Below are positions 34,039-44,543 of a stretch of 64,000 nucleotides of DNA, piece by piece. A program made the position numbers and the translations under genes. The stretch covers positions 806,001-870,000 of the forward strand of contig JANTUC010000006.1 of NCBI GenBank assembly GCA_026873275.1, in the 5' to 3' direction. Within the stretch, counting starts at the first letter, position 1. Each line of letters begins with the position of its first letter. The notes under the pieces are model-generated. The model saw only the letters and a list, made by a program, of their open reading frames with translations, was not told the DNA's origin and made no database searches. The DNA comes from Pseudopithomyces maydicus. Its lineage: Eukaryota > Ascomycota > Dothideomycetes > Pleosporales > Didymosphaeriaceae.

Positions 34039-36476
34039 ATGTCCGACAAGTACGACAAGTACGACAACAACAACGATCACTCCGATGGGCTGGACCCAGA
34101 TGCAGGCTCCATCCACGACTGGACTGCTAACGAGTTGAACTCACTCTTCAACACCGACTCCTTCACTGATTCCAATGCCTTCAATGAGCCTATTTCCTCA
34201 TCGACCTTCTCCAACACTACACCGTCTTCTTCATTGATGCCCAACAACACTCAGAGCCTGTATGACTATGGCCTGTCTAATAGTATGTATACATGCCTGA
34301 GATGTAAGCAAAGCAAACACTAACATGACCAGGTACTGCTGGTCAGTACGGCAACTTCAACCCTCCTCTGGACATGTCGATGTACACCAACAATCAGAAC
34401 GCGTCGATGTACACCAACAATCAGAACGCGCTCTTCTCTTCTCAGAATTACGCCGGCCCGCTCTTTCCTTTGCAGGACTTGGGTAGTCTCAGCAACTCCC
34501 AGAGCGCATTCCTCCCTTCGCAGGACTTGAATAGTCTCAGCAGCTCTCAGAGCGCATTTCTCCCTTCGCAAGATGTTGCTGGTCCTAGTAACTATTCAAG
34601 CGCGTCTCTTTCTTCGCAAGGTTTCGCTGGCCCCAGCCGTACCTCGGGCGCGTCTCTGTCTTCCCAGGGTTTCGCTGGCCCCAGCCGTACCTCGGGCGCT
34701 TCTCTGTCTTCCCAGGGTTTCGCTGATCCCAGCAATTCTTCGAGCGCAATTGTACCTTCGGACGACTTTGATCTTTCGGACGACTTTGATCTCAGCAATT
34801 ATTGCACCGTGTTCTCTCCACGACAAAATGTCGCTGGCCCTAGCAACTCTTCGAGCGCGTTTCCCTCTTCGCAGGATTATGCTGGTCCCAGCAACATCTC
34901 GGGCGCATTTTCTCCTTCGCAGGATTTTGCTGGTCCTAGTAACTCCTCGAGCTCGTTCAACGTGGAAGCTAGCAGCCCCGGTGCATTTGAGTCCACCCTA
35001 GCCAGCAGTCCGAATCCGGAGTCTGGGTCAGTCAATGGACCTCTGGTCGACCAGCTCGGCCCAGATGCTCAAGCCGTATACGATAGGCTATCTGATAGCC
35101 AACGCAAGAGTGTCGGCTGGTCTCCCGAGCTCAACCGCATGTTCACTGAACACCCAAACTTCATCCCCACTTTCGACTTTACCTCTGCAATGGCCATGAC
35201 TAGTCGGGATGCCGTCAACCCAGTTTCGGGAAATATTCCAGCAGCAACCGTCTTTGACCACCCAGATCTCGTCCAATTCCGCAATGAGTTCAAGAATGTA
35301 GCTGGCACCACAATCGAGCAGTTCACACACGCATGTCACAGGAATATTAACGCTATATCCGCCCGGTTTCCTGATCTTGCAGAAGTTCTGAAGCAATATA
35401 GCTATCAACCTCAAGTGGAGGCCGAGACCTTGGAGGCTATCTTGCCAAATGTGGCGAAGGCGCTTGAAAAAGACCCACAGCTGCTCGATTACTACCAAGT
35501 TCCTCTGTGGCCGGGAGACAAAATCATGCCTGGGGATGAGGATGAAAATCCCGAGCCAGCGAATGACTCTGACGAGGATGCCGATGATGAGGAAGAGGAG
35601 CCTGAGGGTCCGAAGAAGAAGAATCAGAAAAAGGGTCCGAAGAAGCTTGAGTCTAGGTACTTCCCACGAGCAGTCCAATATCCACCATACCGATATCGCT
35701 TCCAGACAGCTGAACAAGCTCGCGTACACCGCAAGAAGATTCGCCACCAACCGGCTGTTGTTGCGAAGGATATCGATCGGGTCGAAAAGTATGGCCGCTA
35801 CTACTGGACCAAGCGCCTCTACGAAGCCATGATCAATATAGATCTCATTTTCGACAATAAGGGCTCTGGCATTGCGACAAACATGAGCAAGCTCAAGCAC
35901 TTCAACGAAGATGACCTTGAAGCCACCGCTCACCACATATTCGATGCCTGCATCAAGATGCACCGCCAGGGATGGACTGGATACGACTACAATAGGAAAT
36001 CATTCAAGCGCGGCAAGCATAGGGACATTTTTGGCGACAGCGTCGAGAAGCGCCTGGAGCGCATTTGCGGCGTCTTAAAGCATTGCAAGGCTGCCGTCAA
36101 TGACTGTGTCACCGGCGGCGACGTCATGAAGCAGATGGTCCACAACCCTGCCCACCGCGCATCTACCAAGACTGCAAACAATAAGGGCAATAAAGAGCGA
36201 GCTGATAGGCTGGCCAAGCAAGAGACCGATCTGCAGCGCCAGAAGCGCGAGAAGAGGGAAGCCGAGAAGGCGAAGAGGGACGCTGAGAAGGAGCGTAAGA
36301 AGGCTGAGCGTGATGCGAAGAAGGCTGAGACAGAGGCGGCAAAGAAGGCCGAGATGGAGGCAAAGAAGGCTGAGATGGAGGCGAAGAAGGCCGAGCGTGA
36401 GGAAGAGAGGAGGCGGAAACAACGGACGAAGGCGTTTGAAGAGGCTCTTGCCGCTGCGATAATGGGCCCCAAATAG
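34039..36476 (+). CDS. Repeat-rich protein with an unrecognised C-terminal domain (795 aa)
   Basis: Two exons, 34039-34282 and 34333-36476, intron 50 nt. The N-terminal 85 residues are Asp/Asn/Ser-rich. A 9-aa duplicate (MYTNNQNAS/L) is followed by nine to ten copies of a 16-residue unit of the type FAGPSxxSxAxxSSQx. Residues about 310-480 form a helical region starting DAQAVYDRLSDSQRKSVGWSPELNRMF, then a DEDADDEEEEPEGPKKK linker. The next part (about 520-680) is aromatic and rich in conserved-type residues: YFPRAVQYPPYRYRF, YGRYYWTKRLYEAMINIDLIFD, LEATAHHIFDACIKMHRQGW. The end is a Lys/Glu/Ala single-helix type tail (KKAEMEAKKAEME). No signal peptide or membrane helix; probably nuclear or cytoplasmic. 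It resembles uncharacterised proteins I associate with Dothideomycetes; no function is assigned. Confidence 0.8.
34380..34433 (+). repeat. 27-nt tandem duplicate in coding sequence
   Basis: Two near-identical 27-nt units encoding MYTNNQNAS and MYTNNQNAL. Confidence 0.9.
34434..34965 (+). repeat. 48-bp coding minisatellite (16-aa units)
   Basis: Imperfect 48-bp units encode Ser/Gly/Pro-rich 16-mers. Two neighbours at 34623-34670 and 34671-34718 differ at a single base, showing recent duplication. Others have diverged, and one is interrupted by a DDFDLSDDFDLS duplication. Confidence 0.88.
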
Positions 36477-36808
36477 GGGACTGGTGTTGGTATGGGTCTC
36501 TTGACTGTTCTTTGCGAGATATGAGAGGTCCTGGGGTTGATCTTTCTGGCTCTCGATGCCTATGGACAGCTACTGACGGCTAACGGCTACGGTTGGCACA
36601 CTCACAATAGCGATGATCGTCTTCTTTGGTAAAGAGCAGACACTAACACTGTATGAATTATGACATGATATATGATAGATAATAACCACAAAAAAATATG
36701 AAAATCTTCAAATTCACCTCTTGCCTATAATCATTTGGTGCAATTACTCAACTGGGAGCTAATAATCTTTTCATCCATAACACCATCTGGCTAAAATATG
36801 TAGAGTCA
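36477..36808. other. Convergent intergenic, 332 nt
   Basis: Shared 3' flank of the repeat protein gene and the epimerase gene; AT-rich near 36650-36720, fitting polyadenylation regions. No gene. Confidence 0.6.
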
Positions 36809-37735
36809 CTACTCCTTCTCCTCGTGTTTCCACCCTAGTATTCTCTCTGCTTTATCAATCGTCCAAAACCCTTTGTTACCCTCCAGTCCCGGTCTTATCT
36901 CAGCATCTGGGTAGTATTTCTTCGCCAGCTCCTTGCTCTCTGTGCTTTGCGTTGTCTCTGGAGCCACAATATTAAATACCTCACACCCGGAATACGCACC
37001 AGTCTTCTCAACACTTAATAAACACGCCCTCGCTACCGCTGCCGGACTCACCCACGCCCACAGCTGCTCTACCGCCGCTTCCTGCCAATTCTCTTCATGC
37101 TCCTTTTGGACATCCTTCTTGGGTGCTACTTCGTGTATCCGAAGGCAGGCAATCTTGGTACCAGGAAACCAGTTTACAAAGGCCTTTGCCTGCATCTCAG
37201 ACTCGATCTTAGCAAGCGCATAGGCATCGGTTGGATTAGGCGGGTAGTCCTCGTCGATGGGAAAATATTTGAATTTCAGTGGCTGATTAGCGTATGCTAG
37301 TCCTATCGCATTGACTGACGACGCATAGCAGATTTTCTTGATTCCAAGTTCGCCGCATGCGCGGAAGCCATTGAAGGCGGAGTTGACATTGTTGGCGTGG
37401 ACCATGGCGTCTGCCTTGTCAACGGGATCGGGAATAGCAGCGAGGTGTATGACAGCGTCAACGCCTTTGAAGGCTTTCACTGTAGCATCATAGTCGTTTG
37501 CTATGTCGGCGATGCGGTGTTCAGTTTTGTCTCCGGGTTCGGGCTTGGACTCTGTTCGGTCCACTTGGATAACGGAATGGCCGGTATCGATGGCTGCCTT
37601 AACGACTTCTTTCCCAACAGTACCGCGAGCTCCTGTGATGGCGATTTTCATATTGTACTTGGGTTTTTGACTGTAGCAGCGGAAACTATGGTTTACAGAT
37701 GATATGGGTCGGACAAGGCATCTTAAATGCAACAT
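36809..37735 (-). CDS. NAD(P)-dependent epimerase/dehydratase (extended SDR)
   Basis: Extended short-chain dehydrogenase/epimerase with a Rossmann N-terminus: MKIAITGARGTVGKEVVKAA (GxxGxxG) and the catalytic YxxxK in DAYALAKIESEM, preceded by ASSVNAIG. Single exon. From the ATG at 37735 it is 308 aa and starts with a basic, Ser-containing leader (LHLRCLVRPISSVNHSFRCYSQ) that looks like a mitochondrial targeting peptide. From the internal ATG at 37651 it is 280 aa and begins directly at the Rossmann fold. Both may be used. The substrate is unknown; relatives act on nucleotide sugars or uronic acids. A further in-frame ATG lies at 37807. Confidence 0.85.
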   Translation of the reverse strand: MLHLRCLVRPISSVNHSFRCYSQKPKYNMKIAITGARGTVGKEVVKAAIDTGHSVIQVDRTESKPEPGDKTEHRIADIANDYDATVKAFKGVDAVIHLAAIPDPVDKADAMVHANNVNSAFNGFRACGELGIKKICYASSVNAIGLAYANQPLKFKYFPIDEDYPPNPTDAYALAKIESEMQAKAFVNWFPGTKIACLRIHEVAPKKDVQKEHEENWQEAAVEQLWAWVSPAAVARACLLSVEKTGAYSGCEVFNIVAPETTQSTESKELAKKYYPDAEIRPGLEGNKGFWTIDKAERILGWKHEEKE

Positions 37736-38110
37736 TTGGACGATGCGGAGGTGACGTTCTCGTGATAGCACGCCAATATAAATTAGCCCCGGTTTTTGCT
37801 TGAACATATGTTCTGTATGACATGAGTATGAGCGATTTGGCTCTGTGTAAGGGTCCTCCGAATGTGATGAGTTAATGACGTCACATATACTCCCAATAAG
37901 TAGTCTAGCATTCCTACTTTCTTAGTCACAGAACTAAGCACTCTAGGTAGAAACTGTTGGGATAAGCTGAAATCGAAGCGTGAATTGACTTCATCATATA
38001 AATAGTTTGAGTCACATAGTCTCATAATATTAAAAATATATGTAATACAAAATTTTACAATTTCTAGTTGGGTATGAATTGACTTGATGACTTGATCATC
38101 AGCCTCTAAT
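37736..38110. other. Intergenic, 375 nt, AT-rich
   Basis: Epimerase promoter and 3' flank of the carboxylesterase gene; AT-rich, no gene seen. Confidence 0.55.
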
Positions 38111-39762
38111 TTATCCAGTCGCTAAAGCCTCGGTAATTTCATTCCATAGTTCGCAGGGACTGTAGCCAATTTCTTCGAAGCTTATTCCGTCACTTGACAC
38201 CCTCATTCCTTCCGTTCGGTTTCTCTTGAACTGTGGCCATGATCCAGGAAGCAAAAGCGAACGAGGAGTCTGAAATTCTGCCATAGCAGTCCAAGCACTC
38301 GCCATTTGAGCACTGATTTCTTTCTCCTTAGGAGAGAGTTTACACGTACCATTTGGTGCTGGTAAGTGTTCCGTGTTGCGGAAGATAAATGATATTTCCG
38401 AAGTATGGGTAGCTCCCAAAAGTTTCATTATCTTAGGATTCAGTTGAGCTAAAGCATCGAGTTGGGGTAACCACGGGCAGCTCGGTGCGACATCCCAAAA
38501 GAATGCGTATGCCGGTATACCTTTTTCTCCTGCTTTACTTAGTCCCCGATACGCGGAGCACATGTATGATGCGTGCGTCCAGATTGTCCTCATAGCCAAG
38601 TATGGAGCGAGCTCACTGGATGAGACGTTTACAAATTTCGAAATAGGGTAGTACCTCTCCACGATCGAAGCGTATGGACCGAAGTTCGAGGCAATAAAAG
38701 ATCTATAATCTGCATCCGTGGGCGGAAAAGTGTCTTGATAGGCGGATAAAGCAAACAGGGAACCATCTGCGGAGGTGGAACCAAATATCGCGGGAACGCG
38801 GGTACCCACTTTAGCTGGATCCAAGGGTATGATAGTACCATCTATTACAGCAGCAAAACCTTTCGCGTATCCGAGCGTGATTGACGATGCAGAAGACGAT
38901 GGAAAAGCAGCGGAGAGCTCCGATGGTGATTTGGAACGTAGGCAGTCCAAGTCAGCGAGTGCACAACCTAGATTCTTTGCAAAAGACTCGAAATAAGGTT
39001 GGGCTTCATCGTATGGAGCAGAGCCACGTCCCCCACCAGAGTCCACAGCCAGGGAGCTTATAAGGGAAGGCGCCTCTGGAAGAGTGCTAATTGTAAAGGA
39101 CAAGGCTGCACCGGCAGACTGCCCAAATAACAGTACTTTTTTCTTCGGCTCGTCAGTATTTTACCAGGTATTGGGCTATAAACAACTTACAGGATCACCC
39201 CCAAATGCTTCAATGTTGTCTTGCACCCATCGCAAACCCAGAATCAAATCCTGTACTGCGTAGTTGCCCGAAAGACCGGCCTTTTTCAGTCCCAGAAACC
39301 CCAGAGGACCCAATCGATAGTTTATGGAAACAACAATTGAATCAACTGCAGCGTTGCATCCATCTTGGAGAGGATTGCTGATCCCACCTCCCACATTGCT
39401 CCCTCCGTAGACCCATACCTTGACCGGAAGTTTATCACAGCTACTTGCATTTTGCGGTGTCCAGATATTGAGAAACAGGCAGTCTTCTGACCAAGGCTGA
39501 GGTTCAGCAAATTGTGGATTAAACTGAATGCAGCTAGGGGCCACCTGGGTCGCATTTAACGTTCCGTTGTACTTCTGATTGTAAGGTTGAGGTGCAGCAA
39601 ATCGAAGGCTTCCAATCGGTGGCTGTGCAAAAGGAATAGAATGATAAAAGTTTACTGTTGAGGATGAGCATGATTTTCCTTGAATTGTGCCATTAGCAAT
39701 GGTAACTTTCTGGGCAAGTGCGACAGGCAAAAGGAAATTACTAGGGGCCTGCACAGTCGCAT
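38111..39762 (-). CDS. Secreted type-B carboxylesterase/lipase (frameshifted near N-terminus as sequenced)
   Basis: Alpha/beta-hydrolase of the carboxylesterase family, secreted, cleaving carboxylic esters. Exons 39762-39191 and 39142-38111 with a 48-nt intron. Landmarks: FYHSIPFAQPPIGSLRFAAPQP, SEDCLFLNIWTP, VWVYGGSN, nucleophile Ser in LLFGQSAGAA right after the intron, and a His in GATHTSEISFIF. The large frame has no ATG of its own. The nearest upstream ATG (39762) opens a signal-peptide-like MRLCRPLVISF in a different frame, and one extra base in the A4 run at 39729-39732 (T4 on the coding strand) joins it to LPVALAQKVTIANG. The total then is 1605 nt, 534 aa. Without that base the gene has no credible start. 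Confidence 0.82.
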
Positions 39763-40708
39763 ATTTATCGCTGGTGTTGAGGGTGAACTTTGATGCCTAT
39801 TGTTGGCTTCTTCGAGACAGCTTAGGTGTTAAAATATTTCGCGGTTGCCCCGGGCGAATTAGCTCGGACATGTTTAATGCACCAGTCTATGCTTTGATGT
39901 GTCTCAATCTGAAGTTAGGGCAACCAGGTGTTTCCTGAGTTCCGATTGGCCAGCTCAAGAGGCTGTAAGTAGGATGCACTCCTTGTCGTGATGTTTGGAC
40001 CACCCTGTGATCTTTGCTATGACGGAAATCCTGTCATACTGGACGACTAAAGACGCATAGCCCCCAATTCCTTCCAATGACGTCGTCCTCTGTTGCTTAG
40101 CGGTATGGCGGTAATACGGTGGAATTTTATATCGATTTAGCGAGAGTTAGTGAACGTTCAACTGTTGCGCTCGTGCTTGCTAGAAACTGTCCTAGATTTT
40201 ATATCTTTTAGGCTTGCTTGCTTCTGTGGACATTTCAGTGCTGCATAATATTTACTGAACATGATCGCACCTACAGAATAGCCCATTCATGGTATGCCAA
40301 AGCTGGACCCAACGAGAGCGAAGAACTGATCAACGACCTTGAGACTACAAATGTCTTCCAAATGCAAACTAACAATTCATCTCGTCCCACTTGCAATGGC
40401 TCTGGTCATATCGATATGATTCATCAGCGTCAGATTCTTGGCGCCTTTACAGGCGTGTCTTAGATTATACGTTTTTGTGAATTTGTAGTTGTAAATCGTC
40501 GTGGTAAGTTCTATCATCATGAAGAATTATGAGCCATCCACGCTAGCGTGTATTTTTCCCGAAACAGCAAGCGAAGGTAGGAATTACAATTTGTACTGCG
40601 CCACTGTTGGACTATTAAAGATTGGGCAACACCATTACAATTCTATACTGCAATAAAGAATTCATGAGTCTAGATCTTTTACACGAATCCCTAGAATTGA
40701 ATACCAAT
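39763..40708. promoter_or_regulatory. Divergent intergenic region between carboxylesterase and tannase genes
   Basis: A 946-bp region between the start codons of two secreted esterases on opposite strands. A TATAAAT-like element lies just upstream of the carboxylesterase ATG. No other gene recognised. Confidence 0.5.
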
Positions 40709-42334
40709 ATGGCTTTACCATTTCTCCTGCTCCAATTGTGGGCAACTAGCGGCACCGCTACAACAGAAACCCATGCGGCGCTAAGCTGCGACGAATCCGT
40801 ATTTGTCAACCCATCCGTACCAGGCGCTGAGATATTATCGATCACGGTCGAAGAAAGACATGATTTTAACCTACCCGTTATGCCAGGCCTTCTCAACCCA
40901 GTTTCCGACCTTAACTTTTGCGACGTAAAGGTGTATCTTACTCACCCAGGAACCCACGACAAAGTCTTAATACAAACATGGCTTCCTCTTACAAGGATTA
41001 GCTGGAACGAACGGTTTCAAGCTACGGGAGGCGGTGGTTGGTCAACAGGGCTGTTTGATCTTGCCCTTGGTCCAGCAGTCGCAAGTGGCTATGCAGCATC
41101 ATCTACAGATGGCGGGCACCCCGTCGACTTTTTCAGTGCCGACTGGGTATTGAACGAAGATAAAAACATCAATTGGGATTTACTGCAAAATTTCGGGACT
41201 CGAAGCTTGGCAGATCAGATATTTGTTGGCAAAAGCATCACGGAACAATATTACGGCCAACGACCTGAGTACTCTTACTGGAACGGATGCTCTCAGGGTG
41301 GCAGGCAAGGTTATGCTGTGGCTCAGAGATATCCCACTCTCCTCGATGGCGTGCTTGCTGGTGCACCGGCACTTCGTTTCCCAGCACTGACAATGTCGTT
41401 TCTCTGGCCAAACCTGGTGATGAAAGAGACAGGCACCGTAGTCAGCAACTGCGAGCTAGATTGGTTTGCAAATAAGGCACTTGAAGAGTGCGATATCCTG
41501 GATGGTGCAAAAGACGGTGTGATCGGAGACCCCGATACCTGCAAGTTTGACCCGCTCACTCTGGTCGGCCAAAAGATAGAATGCTCCGGGGCGCAAATCG
41601 AGGTTACAAAGGAGGTTGCAGATGTTGTCCGCAAAGTTCACGAGGGACCAACGACTCCTTTTGGCGCGAACCTCTTCCCCAGTCTCTCGTACGGCACGTC
41701 GTTTAGCACATTTGTCAACGCCTCGGCCCATCCTGACGGCACGCGCACGTTGAATGACCCTGGACTCGATGTCTTTGCTCGTACCATACTTCTACGAGGC
41801 TCAGAGAAGTTCAACATCTCGAATCTGACGCCAACCGAGTATTTTGCTCTGTGGGTACAGACCGACGAGCAATATGGCTGGGTGATGGACGCAGCCAATC
41901 CAGATCTTTCGGCTTTCCGCAACGCAGGCGGTAAACTTCTCAGCTGGCATGGAACTAATGACGATATAATACCTTATGGAACCACCGTAAATTACAGGCG
42001 GCATGTTGAAAGGGAATTGGGAGGTGCAGAAGCTGTCGATGAGTTTTACCGACTGTTTCTCGCACCGGGGGTGAAGCATTGTGCCTTTGGAAAGGGTGCA
42101 ATGCCTAAGGATCCTTTGGAGGATTTGCGAGAATGGGTGGAGAAGGGCGTAGCACCTGATGTCTTACCAGCTGAGACAATAAACGAGGATGGTGAGCTAG
42201 TGAGCCGAAATCTTTGCCGTTTTCCAAGAACACAAAAATACTTGGGCATTGGAAATGTTAATGAGGCAAGCAGTTGGAGTTGCGAAGGTGGCGATTCAGA
42301 AATATCAAGTCTAGAAAGGGGGATCGAATTGTAG
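40709..42334 (+). CDS. Tannase/feruloyl esterase family protein, secreted
   Basis: Secreted esterase that releases gallic or hydroxycinnamic acids from plant polyphenols or cell-wall xylan. Single exon, 541 aa. A signal peptide (MALPFLLLQLWATSGTATT) follows the ATG at 40709; in-frame upstream Met codons would disrupt it. The family CS-D-HC arrangement is complete: nucleophile Ser195 next to Cys194 in WNGCSQGGRQG, Asp418 in HGTNDDIIP, His457-Cys458 in GVKHCAFG. Other landmarks: NERFQATGGGGWSTG, YAASSTDGGH, CDILDGAKDGVI. Many Asn-X-Ser/Thr sites. The substrate (tannin or feruloyl) cannot be decided from sequence. Confidence 0.93.
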   Translation: MALPFLLLQLWATSGTATTETHAALSCDESVFVNPSVPGAEILSITVEERHDFNLPVMPGLLNPVSDLNFCDVKVYLTHPGTHDKVLIQTWLPLTRISWNERFQATGGGGWSTGLFDLALGPAVASGYAASSTDGGHPVDFFSADWVLNEDKNINWDLLQNFGTRSLADQIFVGKSITEQYYGQRPEYSYWNGCSQGGRQGYAVAQRYPTLLDGVLAGAPALRFPALTMSFLWPNLVMKETGTVVSNCELDWFANKALEECDILDGAKDGVIGDPDTCKFDPLTLVGQKIECSGAQIEVTKEVADVVRKVHEGPTTPFGANLFPSLSYGTSFSTFVNASAHPDGTRTLNDPGLDVFARTILLRGSEKFNISNLTPTEYFALWVQTDEQYGWVMDAANPDLSAFRNAGGKLLSWHGTNDDIIPYGTTVNYRRHVERELGGAEAVDEFYRLFLAPGVKHCAFGKGAMPKDPLEDLREWVEKGVAPDVLPAETINEDGELVSRNLCRFPRTQKYLGIGNVNEASSWSCEGGDSEISSLERGIEL

Positions 42335-43649
42335 GTGTGGAGGCCACTTTGGCGACTAAGATTAGGTGGTTGCTATAGCCTTCCAGCGAACCTAGATATC
42401 GATCATTTGATATTTTCCTGTAACCATTGAAATTTTACAGAGACCAATACACAGATACATTGGTTCGATAGAAAATATTGAATCGAGGGGTAGAGATCGT
42501 TCTTGATACCTATAATGTTAAACAACCTAAATCTTTTCCAATGACCGATAAATACTTATGTTGGATTTGCTAATGTACATGTATCCGGGCGTAGAAGCAA
42601 GGACCGAGCCTGTCTAGAGCTACCAAGGACGTAACTGTGACTGGCCTTTTGATGGTCGATGACATTAAGATCGAGGATAGTGCCTTCTCATTCGATATCT
42701 ATTTTCCTATGGACGGTAACAAGCATGCAGATGGCAAAAATCCACCCCTTCCTTTTCTTGCGGCATCACTTGCCTAACACAACTTGGTAATCCATGCGAT
42801 GTTACAGAGTGCTAAATTACCAGCAAGGAAGCAGGCAAATGCCGCTATGTGTTTTGTATTTTGAAAAAACAGCAGCTGGGTATGAGCCGACTAAGTGCAA
42901 ATTGTTGGTAGGATAAAACGCTGTCACCCCTCTTGTGACAAGTATAAAACGGTTCGTACATAAGGTAAGGATGACGCTTATATGTCGCACTCCAGCCCCA
43001 TCTCAAGAATGAATCAAACATCCATCTACTCAAGCAAGGCTATTACACCAACGATGGAACGTGGAGAGCTTTGTTCTACCTCCATTGACAAACGAGCCTA
43101 TCATCGAGAAGGAAAGACGACGTATACTGAGGAGGGTGTGATTGGTCACCGCTACATAACGAGCCACTGATCAATCTTCAATTAAAGAACACAGGAATCG
43201 CTTTACAGCAGCTTCTACGTATATTCATCTGCGTTTCGACAGTGCAGAGATGGAGAAATAAATGTTGTAGCGCGAGCGAAGGTTTTTCTAAAATCGTGTC
43301 ATTATGTAAGCATCGCGTTGCGGATCCGAACTTCCCAATCTGGCACTCTCATAATCTGTCGATCGCTGCTGTTCCATTATCGTTGTGATTGACCTAACCA
43401 CATCTCGCAGGTGCAGCAGAACCGTGAGAGGCCAGATGAAACTGCCATGATAGGTAGGTGGCGAAAAGCGTTGATTGTAGCATTGGTCCACGAGTTTCAC
43501 CGTCGCTGTGTGGCTGAACGCATGGATACATCTGCAGTCCGTAACGGGGTTACTACCGTCCCAACAACCATCCGTAGCTGTTCGCTGTTTCCTCACTAAA
43601 TACTATAATGCCGTCCTAGAAAGAGTACAATGTACCGCTAAAAACCCGC
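42335..43649. other. Intergenic, 1.3 kb
   Basis: Only short frames (62-102 codons) without family resemblance, for example 42982-43170 on the plus strand. Nothing supported. Confidence 0.55.
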
Positions 43650-44190
43650 TCACAAGATAGCCAACGCAGCAAAAAACCCTCCCATGATGCTGTGTGCAAC
43701 GCGCATATGTCTCCCTACAGCAGCACCCTGACTCTGCTCTGGCGCACTACTCTCGCTCGTCGTCGGTACCGTGGGTGAAGGACTCCCTGTGGACCCACTC
43801 TCCCCCGTGGTAGGCCTGGGATTCGTTGACACACTTTCCCCTGGCGTAGGCGTAGGTGAAGGACTCGCCGACACACTGTCCCCAGCAGTCGTGGGCTCAA
43901 GTTCGTCCACGTCAGGCTCCCAGGTGAAAACTCCTGCGATTGGGATAAGCATTGCATAACTATGGTTTGTTCCAAACGTAGGCGGTGGACATATACGTAC
44001 TACCTTTCGATACGGTCATGGTTAGAGTAGTGTCTGTCCAGTTGTTTATAATGCAGTCTACGGGAAGGGGTCTGCCTGTGCAGAACGCGGTTACGACCAA
44101 GTCGGACGCGAGGGTAGTCACGTATGGTTGGTTCTTTGGATCGGCAACCGCCGAAGCAATGGTGGAGATGGCCAGGAGTAGATGCTTCAT
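43650..44190 (-). CDS. Small GPI-type secreted Ser/Thr/Pro-rich protein
   Basis: Two exons, 44190-44004 and 43933-43650, intron 70 nt; 471 nt, 156 aa. A signal peptide (MKHLLLAISTIASAVA) is followed by a small globular region with two cysteines (FCTGRP, VDCIIN), a WTDTT segment and GVFTWEPD. Then comes a Pro/Ser/Thr-rich stalk with irregular PTPGESVS-type repeats, and a C-terminal hydrophobic segment (AHSIMGGFFAALAIL) suited to GPI attachment. Such proteins sit at the fungal plasma membrane or wall. No domain recognised. Without splicing the first exon would stop after 76 codons. Confidence 0.72.
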
Positions 44191-44543
44191 TGCGGTGCTT
44201 AGTGAACTGTGACCATGTGCGCGCTATGTGGAAGGGTGCCTACATATATATGTTTGCAGATGTGCAATGAGGCGCAGGCGGGTCAAGCACCTACAATGGT
44301 TCGCGAAGGATTCGCCCAGGGGATCTGGATGCTACATAGGGGCCAACCACTTTCCTTTCGGGGACTGGCGAATTCCAGTGAATCAATTACAATGGTAGGA
44401 TTGAAAAAGTAGTTTATGCGGATACCAACAACAACAAATGCAAAAACGTAAATCAACATGAAAAGGCCAAGGGTATCGTGAATTCGTTCAAACGCCAGAT
44501 CGCATGTGCATCCATAGAAACAACAGCCGGATCATTGAGCAGA
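44191..44543. other. Intergenic, 353 nt
   Basis: Promoter of the GPI-type gene and 3' flank of the CENP-O gene. Nothing else seen. Confidence 0.55.

Noticed and set aside
35088..35963. 291-codon minus-strand frame inside the repeat protein gene
   Set aside because: Antisense shadow of a well-supported two-exon gene whose plus strand shows repeats and a continuous protein.
42982..43170. 62-codon plus-strand frame starting with ATG
   Set aside because: Polar and short, no family resemblance, no splice partners found.
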